A DNA stretch of 22,470 nucleotides from Fimadaptatus sp948467645. Lineage in GTDB: Bacteria > Bacillota > Clostridia > Christensenellales > Aristaeellaceae. A model generated the notes under the pieces. The model searched no databases. It worked only from the letters and a program-made list of their open reading frames with translations, and had not been told where the DNA came from. The position numbers and the translations under genes are program-made. The stretch lies in NCBI GenBank assembly GCA_948467645.1, contig CAOKFD010000045.1, forward strand, positions 1 to 22,470, written 5' to 3'. Shown here piece after piece: positions 1-6,451 of the stretch; the first letter of the stretch is position 1, and each line of letters begins with the position of its first letter.

Positions 1-9
1 GCGCACCGA

Positions 10-119
10 GTCAAGGACAAGCGGCTTCGCCGTGCCTTCGGCATCCTTGACACGGTACACTGGTGGTGCTTTATGACAATTAAGGGGTTGTTGCCAACCC
101 CTGTCAAACAGGGTTGACC
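10..119 (+). repeat. Cloverleaf-like palindromic repeat, copy 1 (element E1)
   Basis: GTCAAGGA (10-17) pairs with TCCTTGAC (44-51). They enclose two short hairpins, CGGC-ttc-GCCG and TGCC-ttc-GGCA, so a cruciform or three-way fold is predicted. A second hairpin, GGGGTTG-ttg-CCAACCCC, lies at about 84-101. The same unit recurs at 22194-22318 with a much longer outer stem; here the outer stem is degraded beyond the first 8 bp. Its function is unknown. Confidence 0.75.
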
Positions 120-720
120 CGTTGGAGTTTGGGCAGGCGGCGAAGCACTGGAGGGCAACGGAGCTTTACTGCGATTCTTTACTGTGATAATTGTTTTGCT
201 GCTCTCTGAGCGTGGAAGATGCTCATACAGAACCCCAAGGCCTGATTGCCCCTTCCGCGCCCACTTTAATTTATGGTGGGCGCGGCATGGATGGCTGCTC
301 ATACATCCAGTATCGCGTCTGGATGGCCAGTTTTCGCGCCCGCCATACTTTCCGGCGGGCGTGAACCTCACCGCCGAGCTTCCATCTGAGCCGCCGAGGG
401 GTGGCGAACATGGCGCGGGTGCAACCTGCCTAAACAGGAAAACTCCATTCGCGGAATCCCGAAACTAATACAGATTATAGCTAGCGTGAGCCGCAAACAA
501 TGAAACAGTAAACGCCGCTGGCTCTGGGCGAAACAAGTATCGCAAGAATGTAGGGCAACTTCCCGTATATAGCCAATCCCCAAAACGTCCGAACTAAGAA
601 ACATTTGCGGGAGAACAGCCAATCAGACTTTTCTTTGGTTCTTTCTTTTCTTCTGAAAAGAAAGAACACGTCCCCCCTTCGTCCCCATTCATCCCCCACC
701 CGCGACGATTCAGTCGCTAA
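120..720. repeat. Gene-free mosaic of palindromic repeats (modules D1, C1, B1)
   Basis: I see no credible gene here. At 205-300 is module D: a short stem near GAGCGTGG, then a perfect 10-bp stem CCGCGCCCAC (255-264) / GTGGGCGCGG (276-285), bounded by GCTCATA motifs. Two further hairpins follow, CATCCAG/CTGGATG (about 303-324) and a CGCCCGCC/GGCGGGCG stem (about 337-361). At about 485-640 are modules C and B, recognisable by GTGAGCCGCAAAC and by AACAGCCAATCAGACTTTTC. Module D recurs inverted at 11455-11560 and direct at 22373-22470. B and C recur at 6235-6410 and, diverged and inverted, at 11100-11330. Confidence 0.7.
638..667. repeat. GTTCTTTC hairpin repeat, copy A1
   Basis: A perfect 13-bp inverted repeat: GTTCTTTCTTTTC, a TTCT loop, then GAAAAGAAAGAAC. 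It is followed by ACGTCCCCCC. It is one of four related hairpins in the window (others at 4211-4256, 6407-6435 and 11074-11103). Three of the four sit just beyond a gene 3' end, which suggests a terminator-like or mRNA-end role; this copy lies upstream of the NfeD promoter. Confidence 0.75.
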
Positions 721-744
721 AACGTATGATTTGGCATAATTCGG

Positions 745-773
745 TTTTCATATCGCGCGTATCATGGTATAAT
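745..773 (+). promoter_or_regulatory. Predicted promoter for the NfeD-FloA operon
   Basis: TTTTCA (745-750) and a perfect TATAAT (768-773) are separated by 17 bp. The -35 matches consensus at 4 of 6 positions. It is the only good housekeeping-type promoter between the repeat mosaic and the first gene. Confidence 0.6.
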
Positions 774-864
774 CAAGTTGCTTGAAGGCCCTGCGACATA
801 GCCGCACCGGGCAGGGCATTAGTTTACCGCACGCTTACCGGTGCGCGTAGAAGGGATGGTGGCG

Positions 865-1368
865 ATGGATGTAAGCCAGTTCATTTTGGCAAACCTGCCT
901 GCGATACTCTGCCTGCTCGCCGGCTTTGCGCTGGTTGTGGTGGAGATGTTCATACCCGGCTTCGGACTGCCCGGTATATCGGGCATAATACTGCTTGTCG
1001 TGGGCGTGGTGCTTAAGGCGCGCTCGCCGCTCGAGGCGCTCATTATCGCGGCGGCGATAATATTGCTGCTGTGTATAGCATTGTCGATTGCGCTCAGAAG
1101 CGCCGCGCGTGGGCGATTGTCGCGCTCGTCGCTGATACTCAGCGATGTCAGTAAGGGCGATGCCTCAGAAGTGTCAGAGGGTGACTTGAAGTTCTTCATA
1201 GGCAAAAACGGCCGCACTACATGCGCGCTCAGACCGTCGGGCATTGCGGAGTTTGATGGGGTAAAGCTGAACGTGGTATCCGACGGCGAGTTTATCGATG
1301 ATAATATGCCAGTGCGCGTGGAACGCGTCGAGGGCAACCGCATTGTGGTAAGGCGATTGGACGCATAG
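865..1368 (+). CDS. NfeD-family membrane protein
   Basis: A 167-residue short NfeD protein, the usual membrane partner of SPFH/flotillin proteins. Three hydrophobic segments are visible (about 11-29, 37-53 and 57-79). The family-typical PGFGLPGISG stretch is at 31-40, and a soluble C-terminal region (about 95-167) fits the NfeD OB-fold domain. No ClpP-like protease domain is present, so this is the short form. The ATG at 865 is preferred over the GTG at 841 and ATG at 856 because AAGGG (851-855) sits 9 nt upstream of it. The floA-type gene follows after 92 bp, the conserved NfeD-flotillin pairing. Membrane location and a microdomain role are inferred from the family. Confidence 0.88.
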   Translation: MDVSQFILANLPAILCLLAGFALVVVEMFIPGFGLPGISGIILLVVGVVLKARSPLEALIIAAAIILLLCIALSIALRSAARGRLSRSSLILSDVSKGDASEVSEGDLKFFIGKNGRTTCALRPSGIAEFDGVKLNVVSDGEFIDDNMPVRVERVEGNRIVVRRLDA

Positions 1369-1460
1369 GGGACAATGTTGTGACGCTTGCTGCCTGAACA
1401 TTGCGGCGCATTCAGATCCAAACGGAAGGCAATGTTTCTTGTTGAAAGGAGAAAATGTTT

Positions 1461-2468
1461 ATGCCGTTCGTCGAAAGTGGAATAATCGGACTCATAGTAA
1501 CAATCGTAATCATACTGATCGTACTGATAATCTTTTTGTCAATGGTGCCGCTCAGACTGTGGATTTCGGCCATGGCTTCGGGCGTGAGGATTGGCCTGGG
1601 CACTTTGGTAGGTATGCGCATACGCCGCATCAATCCCGAGCGCGTGGTGCTGCCGCTGATTAAGGGCACCAAGGCCGGTCTGGACGTATCGATCAACGGA
1701 CTTGAAACTCACCTGCTGGCGGGCGGTAACGTCGATCGCGTGGTCAACGCGCTTATCGCGGCGCAGCGCGCGGGCATACCGCTGGAGTTCTCCAGCGCGA
1801 CCGCAATCGACCTGGCGGGCCGCGACGTGCTGATGGCCGTGCAGATGAGCGTTAACCCTAAGGTAATCGAAACCCCGGTAGTCGCCGCAATAGCCAAGGA
1901 CGGCATCGAGCTGCGCGCCAAGGCGCGCGTCACCGTGCGCGCCAACATCGACCGACTGGTCGGCGGCGCGGGCGAGGAAACCATCATCGCGCGCGTCGGC
2001 GAGGGTATCGTTACCACAGTCGGTTCTGCCGCCACGCATAAGGAGGTACTTGAAAACCCCGACCTTATCAGCCGAACCGTGCTCAGCAAGGGCCTGGACG
2101 CGGGCACCGCGTTTGAGATACTGTCCATAGACATCGCGGACGTTGACGTGGGCCGCAACGTGGGCGCACAGTTGCAGATGGATCAGGCGGAAGCCGACCG
2201 CCGCATAGCTCAGGCCAAGGCCGAGGAGCGCCGCGCGATGGCCGTTGCGCATGAGCAGGAAATGAAGGCCGCCGTACAGGAAATGCGCGCCAAGGTCGTC
2301 GAGGCCGAGGCCGAGGTTCCGCAGGCGATGGCCGCCGCGCTGCGCGAGGGCAAGCTGGGCGTGATGGATTACTACAACATGCAGAACATGATCTCCGACA
2401 CCGCGATGCGCGACGCTATCGCCAAGGGCGGCAAGTCGGACTCGCCCGCCAGTGCGCCCCGCAAGTAA
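1461..2468 (+). CDS. floA: Flotillin-like protein FloA
   Basis: A 335-residue SPFH-domain protein that scaffolds functional membrane microdomains; the FloA family is about 330 residues. Residues about 5-55 are hydrophobic and should form the membrane hairpin. About 60-220 is the SPFH region. About 225-300 is an Ala/Glu-rich coiled coil with repeated AEA and AKAE motifs typical of flotillins. The start at 1461 is chosen over 1455 because AAAGGAG (1445-1451) is 9 nt from 1461 but only 3 nt from 1455. The NfeD gene lies directly upstream. A small palindrome, GGCCGG-catgt-CCGGCC, lies just after the stop, before the next gene. Confidence 0.93.
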   Translation: MPFVESGIIGLIVTIVIILIVLIIFLSMVPLRLWISAMASGVRIGLGTLVGMRIRRINPERVVLPLIKGTKAGLDVSINGLETHLLAGGNVDRVVNALIAAQRAGIPLEFSSATAIDLAGRDVLMAVQMSVNPKVIETPVVAAIAKDGIELRAKARVTVRANIDRLVGGAGEETIIARVGEGIVTTVGSAATHKEVLENPDLISRTVLSKGLDAGTAFEILSIDIADVDVGRNVGAQLQMDQAEADRRIAQAKAEERRAMAVAHEQEMKAAVQEMRAKVVEAEAEVPQAMAAALREGKLGVMDYYNMQNMISDTAMRDAIAKGGKSDSPASAPRK

Positions 2469-2519
2469 TCGCACCCCGGCCGGCATGTCCGGCCAAGTGC
2501 AACGAAGGGGGCTGACTAA

Positions 2520-3233
2520 ATGGAACTAATCATATTCATAATAGTAGTGGGCGTAATATTTTCCAACCTGAATAAGCAGCGCAAGGCTTCGTCCAACCGC
2601 GACGAGCCGCGCGAGGCCGCCGCGCCGGGCACGGCGCGGCCCCGCACGCCCACGGTGCGCCCGATGGAGACGCGCCCGCAGACGCCCAGTCCGTTCGCGC
2701 CCCGGCAGCAGCATTCCATGCCGCAGTCCGCGCCCACGGCTCAGGTTAAGCCGGTTAAGGCAAATGCCAAGGCAAAGCCGTTTGCGCCCAGTGTGCAGAA
2801 AGCGGCCGAATCCGACGACGCGCCGCGCGACGTGGACAGCCCGGCACAGGGCACATCACCCGCAGCCGCCGAACCGGCAGGCGCACTGCGCGACATGGGC
2901 ATTGAGTGCGACGACGGGTACGGTTCGCTGAAGCATACCAGTCATGAGGGCGAGGAGCTGCACGCGCCGGGCGTACATTCGGACGCGACTGTTGACAAGC
3001 GCTACGCGGGCAGGCCGGGCGAACTGGCTGCGCACGCATCCGAGGCGAGCGACGACGGCGGGCTGTTCGGCATGGAAGAACTTAGCGACGAGGGACTGTT
3101 ATTTGCGGACGGCGACGACGTTATGCCTGAATTGATGGGCAAGCGTCTGGACGCGGAGGAAATGCGGCGCGCTGTTATAATGAGCGAGATAATGAACAAG
3201 CGAGGAGGTCGCCGCGGTTGGGCAAGGATGTAA
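2520..3233 (+). CDS. Membrane-anchored protein of unknown function, Pro/Ala-rich
   Basis: I do not recognise this 237-residue protein. Residues about 2-15 are strongly hydrophobic (IIFIIVVGVIF) and are followed by a basic NKQRKA, consistent with a single N-terminal membrane anchor. Residues about 20-130 are low-complexity, rich in Pro, Ala, Arg and Thr. The C-terminal half is acidic, with a short basic, probably helical end (EEMRRAVIMSEIMNKRGG). AAGGGGG lies 8 nt upstream of the ATG. It sits between floA and a response regulator, and its 3' end overlaps the regulator's start by 16 bp, so the two are probably translationally coupled. It occupies the place of yqfB in the Bacillus operon but shows no resemblance I can see. 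Confidence 0.8.
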   Translation: MELIIFIIVVGVIFSNLNKQRKASSNRDEPREAAAPGTARPRTPTVRPMETRPQTPSPFAPRQQHSMPQSAPTAQVKPVKANAKAKPFAPSVQKAAESDDAPRDVDSPAQGTSPAAAEPAGALRDMGIECDDGYGSLKHTSHEGEELHAPGVHSDATVDKRYAGRPGELAAHASEASDDGGLFGMEELSDEGLLFADGDDVMPELMGKRLDAEEMRRAVIMSEIMNKRGGRRGWARM

Positions 3234-3970
3234 TACGCGCGGTAGTGGCGGACGACGACGCGGGAATGCGGCTGGTGATGCGCAAGCTGATCGAGCGGCA
3301 GGAGGGGTACGAGCTGGTAGGCGAGTATCCGAGCGGCGAGGCGCTGATGGCCGAGTTTGAGGATATAGCGCCGGACGTATGCGTACTGGACGTGGAAATG
3401 CCGGGGCTGACCGGCATAGAGTGCGCGCGGCAGATACAGGACATACGCCCGATGACTGTACTGATATTTGCGACCGCGCACGAGCAGTACATGGGCGACG
3501 CGTTCTCGCTTTACGCCTACGACTACCTATTAAAGCCGTTTAAGGTAGAGCGCGTGCAAAAGACGCTGAGCCGCGTCCGCGACACGCTGACCGCGGGCCG
3601 ACGCGCGGGCGGCGCGCAGATCCAGCCGCCGCCGACGCGCGCAGGCCGCATACTGCTAAAGCACCGCGAGGGCGCAAGTCTGATAAACGCGGACGACATC
3701 CTGATCATACAGCGGGAACAGCGTTCCACAGTAATCTACACGCGCGACGGCGGCCGCTTCGTGACCACGGACACGCTCTCGGATTTAGAGGAGCGCTTAA
3801 ACCCGGCCACATTCTTCCGCTGCCACAAGTCCTACATAGTAAACCTGAACCACATAGACAACATAACCCCCTACGGCCGCTGGACATACATAATCCAGTT
3901 GAAGGGCACCGATCACGACGCGCTCATAACCCGCGAAAAGTTTGACGAGCTGGAGAGGATGTTTACATAA
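3218..3970 (+). CDS. LytTR-family response regulator
   Basis: A 250-residue two-domain regulator. The receiver domain (about 5-120) has the acidic pair in ADDDAG (11-16), phospho-acceptor Asp58 in VLDVEMPG, Thr86, and Lys106 in LLKPF. The C-terminal LytTR DNA-binding domain (about 145-249) shows the family pattern, including FFRCHKSYIVNLNHI. The start is TTG at 3218, supported by GGAGGT at 3203-3208 with 9 nt spacing; the first residues (GKDVIRAVVADDD) fit a receiver start. The gene overlaps the preceding one by 16 bp. No histidine kinase is present in the window, so the sensor is unknown. LytTR regulators often control cell-wall, peptide or virulence genes. Confidence 0.92.
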   Translation: MGKDVIRAVVADDDAGMRLVMRKLIERQEGYELVGEYPSGEALMAEFEDIAPDVCVLDVEMPGLTGIECARQIQDIRPMTVLIFATAHEQYMGDAFSLYAYDYLLKPFKVERVQKTLSRVRDTLTAGRRAGGAQIQPPPTRAGRILLKHREGASLINADDILIIQREQRSTVIYTRDGGRFVTTDTLSDLEERLNPATFFRCHKSYIVNLNHIDNITPYGRWTYIIQLKGTDHDALITREKFDELERMFT

Positions 3971-4270
3971 ATGGAAATGGTGGACGAGGGAGCAAGCTCC
4001 TCCGCCACTGCCACCCCTACCAGTTTTTGCTGAAATCTTTCAGATTTCCGGGCGCAAAAATTGCAATGTAAGGATGTTTGCTCTGGAAAATGGGATTTTC
4101 CGCCGCAAACATCCTCCCGCGCCCGCCGTACACGCCGCCGGGCGCGATTGTTGTTCGAGAGGGCTGCGGCCCTCTCGAGCGCTCCATGGCTTTTTGGACA
4201 GTCTGAAAAAGGGGACGTGTTCTTTCTTTGTTCTATAAAAGAAAGAACACGTCCCCTCGTTCATTCATTC
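3971..4270. repeat. Intergenic array of consecutive hairpins
   Basis: This 300-bp gap between convergent genes holds at least five successive inverted repeats. They are GGAGC-aa-GCTCC near 3990; GAAATCT-ttc-AGATTTC near 4032-4048; a two-step hairpin at about 4073-4112 (GGATGTTTGC / GCAAACATCC around GGAAAAT-ggg-ATTTTCC); CGAGAGGGC-tgcg-GCCCTCTCG near 4156-4177; and a 19-bp palindrome at 4211-4256. No coding sequence is supported. The array may terminate transcription from both sides, but the number of hairpins exceeds what that needs. Confidence 0.75.
4211..4256. repeat. GTTCTTTC hairpin repeat, copy A2 (19-bp perfect arms)
   Basis: GGGGACGTGTTCTTTCTTT (4211-4229) is perfectly complementary to AAAGAAAGAACACGTCCCC (4238-4256) across an 8-nt loop. 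It is the longest and most symmetric of the four copies. It lies 14 bp from the 3' end of the Nudix gene, between convergent transcription units, and could terminate both. Confidence 0.85.
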
Positions 4271-5395
4271 CTACCCATGTCTCGCCCGTTCCATAACCCG
4301 CATAGCACTTATAACCATAGGCATGTAAGGCGGCCGCAGGAAGTTGTCGGCATCGGAGTAGGCGTTCAGCATGTCGGCGCTTACGAATTCGACTGAGGCT
4401 ACCTCTTCTTTTTGTAGGTTCAGTTCGTCGCTTTGTACGTCCTGGTTGACTACATAGACCGTGTAGTGGGAGCATTTGCCTATGAAGGCGCATAGACAGA
4501 ACATGTTGCGCTCGTCTATCGTCAGGCCCAGCTCCTCGCGGACTTCGCGGCGCGCGGCTTCCAGCTCGGTTTCGCCCGACTTCAGTACGCCGCCGGTTAC
4601 GGCAAAATAGCCCGGCTTGAATGCGCAGCGCATCGAGCGGCGCTGTAAGAGAACGCTGCCGTCGCTGCCTATGAACCAGACCTGAACCGCGCGGAAATAG
4701 TCGCCGTAGGGCTGTGCTGAACCGCGCAGCATCGTGCGGCCGGTCGCCCCGCCGCGGATGTCGAATATGTCCACGATTTCGTCCAGCTTGCGCGTCGCGC
4801 CCGGGTCGATGAAGCCCGCGCGCTGCCACTTGACGTTGAACTTGACAAATTCGTAAAGTATGTCCATGTAGGTGTAACGCCGGAACTGCTCGTCCGTAAA
4901 GCACTTGCCGGTCAGCTCGTCCAGCGAGAACCAGCCCGCGCGCGATACTTCCTCCGTCTGGAGCGTCAGCGCCGCAGGGTCGCATTCGTACTTGTATATG
5001 TACACGTCCATGTGCGAATGGCGTTCGGGCGCGGTATAGGTCAGTATGCGGATAAGCCGCGCGGGATCGACTATTATGCCCATTTCCTCGTAGCTTTCGC
5101 GTATGGCCGCGTCGATCGTGCTTTCGCCCGACATGGCCGCGCCGCCGCACGCCGCCCATACGCCCGGCATGTGGCGCTTGTTTTCGGCGCGCTTTTGAAT
5201 CAGCAGTTCGCCCTTGGAATTGATGAACCATACGTGTACGGACAGGTGGTACTCCTCCGGGCGCAGGTTCAGCTTGCCGCTGGGCGCGAGCGCCGGGCGG
5301 TACTCGCAGTCCGCGGGCAGCTCGTCCGGGGTACATCGTGCAATCTTATAGCCCAGCTTACGCCGGTGAATGTCGTATACGTCCCATAGTTCCAT
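4271..5395 (-). CDS. Tandem double-Nudix hydrolase
   Basis: A 374-residue protein with two complete Nudix domains. The first (about 1-175) opens with MELWDVYDIHRRKLG and the HLSVHVWFINSKGELLIQKR region typical of IPP-isomerase-like Nudix proteins; its box runs from G85 to I107 with R99-E100 and E103-E104. The second (about 230-374) has an equally intact box from G269 to L291 with R283-E284 and E287-E288. Both fit the GX5EX7REUXEEXGU pattern, so both may be catalytic. The substrates are unknown. The ATG shares one base with the TGA of the upstream HAD gene (TGATG), indicating translational coupling. A longer reading of the frame runs back through the HAD gene out of frame and is not used. Confidence 0.88.
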   Translation of the reverse strand: MELWDVYDIHRRKLGYKIARCTPDELPADCEYRPALAPSGKLNLRPEEYHLSVHVWFINSKGELLIQKRAENKRHMPGVWAACGGAAMSGESTIDAAIRESYEEMGIIVDPARLIRILTYTAPERHSHMDVYIYKYECDPAALTLQTEEVSRAGWFSLDELTGKCFTDEQFRRYTYMDILYEFVKFNVKWQRAGFIDPGATRKLDEIVDIFDIRGGATGRTMLRGSAQPYGDYFRAVQVWFIGSDGSVLLQRRSMRCAFKPGYFAVTGGVLKSGETELEAARREVREELGLTIDERNMFCLCAFIGKCSHYTVYVVNQDVQSDELNLQKEEVASVEFVSADMLNAYSDADNFLRPPYMPMVISAMRVMERARHG

Positions 5396-6054
5396 CAGGT
5401 CTGCCTCCCCGCCGCCCGACGCCGCCCGTCGAAGCTTTCGATAAACTCGTCCGCCGCCGCTTCCAGCTCGGCGCGCGCTGTGCCCGCGTGCGCGTCGTAT
5501 ACGCCCACCGCGTACATGCCCGCCGCGCGCGCGGCCCGGAGCGCCGGGGCCATGTCGTCGTACATGGCGCACTCGCGCGGCTCCACGCCCATGCGCTGCG
5601 CCGCCATTATGTACGCGTCCGGGAACGCCTTGCCGCGCGGCACCTCGGCCGCCGACATCACTACGTCGAACAGCTCGTACACGCCGCAGCGCTTGAGCGC
5701 GGGCTCGAACAGGCCGGGCGCGGTGGAGGTCAAAACGCCCAGCCGCACGCCCTGCGCGCGCAGCGCGTTCAGGTATTCCCGCGCGCCCGGCTTGAGCAGC
5801 ACGTTGTGCGCGTATTCGCGGCGCGCCATGTCCATCCATTCGCGCTCCAGATCCTGCGGGTCTTCGGGCAGGCCGAAGCGCTCTACCGTATAGCGCGCGG
5901 CCTCGTGTATGCGCATTACCGATACGGCCTTTTGATAGTCCTCCGGCACGGCGATGCCGCGCCGCCCCAAAGAGCGCCGGTCGATTTCGGCCCACATGCC
6001 CATCGAATCCAGTAATGTGCCGTCCAGATCGAAAAAAGCCGCCCTGATATCCAT
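5395..6054 (-). CDS. HAD-superfamily phosphatase (phosphoglycolate phosphatase/beta-phosphoglucomutase-like)
   Basis: A 219-residue HAD hydrolase. Motif I is FFDLDGT, with nucleophile Asp9 and Asp11; motif II Thr109/Ser110 lies in VLTSTAP; motif III Lys142 in RGKAFPDAY; motif IV Asp166-Asp167 in AMYDDM. A helical cap between motifs I and II (about 15-85) fits subfamily I, like phosphoglycolate phosphatase and beta-phosphoglucomutase. The start at 6054 is preferred over 6060 because AAGGGAG (6063-6069) is 8 nt from the former and only 2 nt from the latter. It is the first gene of a two-gene unit with the double-Nudix gene. The pair suggests clean-up of phosphorylated or damaged metabolites; the substrate cannot be told from sequence. 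Confidence 0.88.
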   Translation of the reverse strand: MDIRAAFFDLDGTLLDSMGMWAEIDRRSLGRRGIAVPEDYQKAVSVMRIHEAARYTVERFGLPEDPQDLEREWMDMARREYAHNVLLKPGAREYLNALRAQGVRLGVLTSTAPGLFEPALKRCGVYELFDVVMSAAEVPRGKAFPDAYIMAAQRMGVEPRECAMYDDMAPALRAARAAGMYAVGVYDAHAGTARAELEAAADEFIESFDGRRRAAGRQT

Positions 6055-6090
6055 GCGCATCGCTCCCTTCCAACCCTTCGTGATTGCAGA

Positions 6091-6120
6091 ATCATAGCAC
6101 AATTTACGGCTTTTTGTCAA
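6091..6120 (-). promoter_or_regulatory. Predicted promoter for the HAD-Nudix operon
   Basis: On the minus strand a perfect TTGACA (6115-6120) and TATGAT (6091-6096) are separated by 18 bp, upstream of the HAD start. Confidence 0.75.
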
Positions 6121-6451
6121 TCGCGGCAGTGATACTATCGTGAGGGGTCAGTTTAACACACGAGGGAGGGACGGGGGACGAGGGTTTACGGTTTTCTTTA
6201 TAAGAGAGGCGGCGCGCGGGTGTTGCTTTAAGATACTTACTTGCGTGAGCCGCAAACCCGGGAAATAAAAAAACGCCGCTGATTCAAAGAGTGAATCAGC
6301 GACGAAAGAAAGCAAACGCTGCTTCCTATATATAATTATATAATTCTCCTAAAACGCCTGAACTAAGCAATGCTCGCGGGAGAACAGCCAATCAGACTTT
6401 TCTTTGGTTCTTTCGCTCTTCTGAAAAGAAAGAACACGTAACCCCGCTCTC
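6121..6451. repeat. Gene-free gap with repeat modules F1, C2 and B2
   Basis: There is no gene here. At 6183-6217 is module F, recognisable by TTTACGGTTTTCTTTATA followed by GAGAGGCGGCGCG; it recurs in the same orientation at 11158-11193. At about 6243-6410 are modules C and B (GTGAGCCGCAAAC, ACGCCGCTG, GGGAGAACAGCCAATCAGAC), matching 485-640. A local hairpin CGCTGATTCA/TGAATCAGCG lies at about 6274-6301. The stretch ends in the hairpin at 6407-6435. Confidence 0.65.
6407..6435. repeat. GTTCTTTC hairpin repeat, copy A3
   Basis: GTTCTTTC (6407-6414) pairs with GAAAGAAC (6428-6435), followed by ACGTAACCCC. It lies 16 bp beyond the guaB stop codon. The arms are shorter than in copies A1, A2 and A4. 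It may act as the 3' end structure for guaB. Confidence 0.65.

Noticed and set aside
184..468. A 94-codon ORF in the first repeat block
   Set aside because: It translates hairpin repeats that recur inverted at 11455-11560 and has no ribosome binding site or recognisable protein.
4271..6073. A single 600-codon minus-strand frame covering both the Nudix and HAD regions
   Set aside because: Its first 226 codons are an out-of-frame reading of the HAD gene. The Nudix protein starts at 5395 by TGATG coupling.
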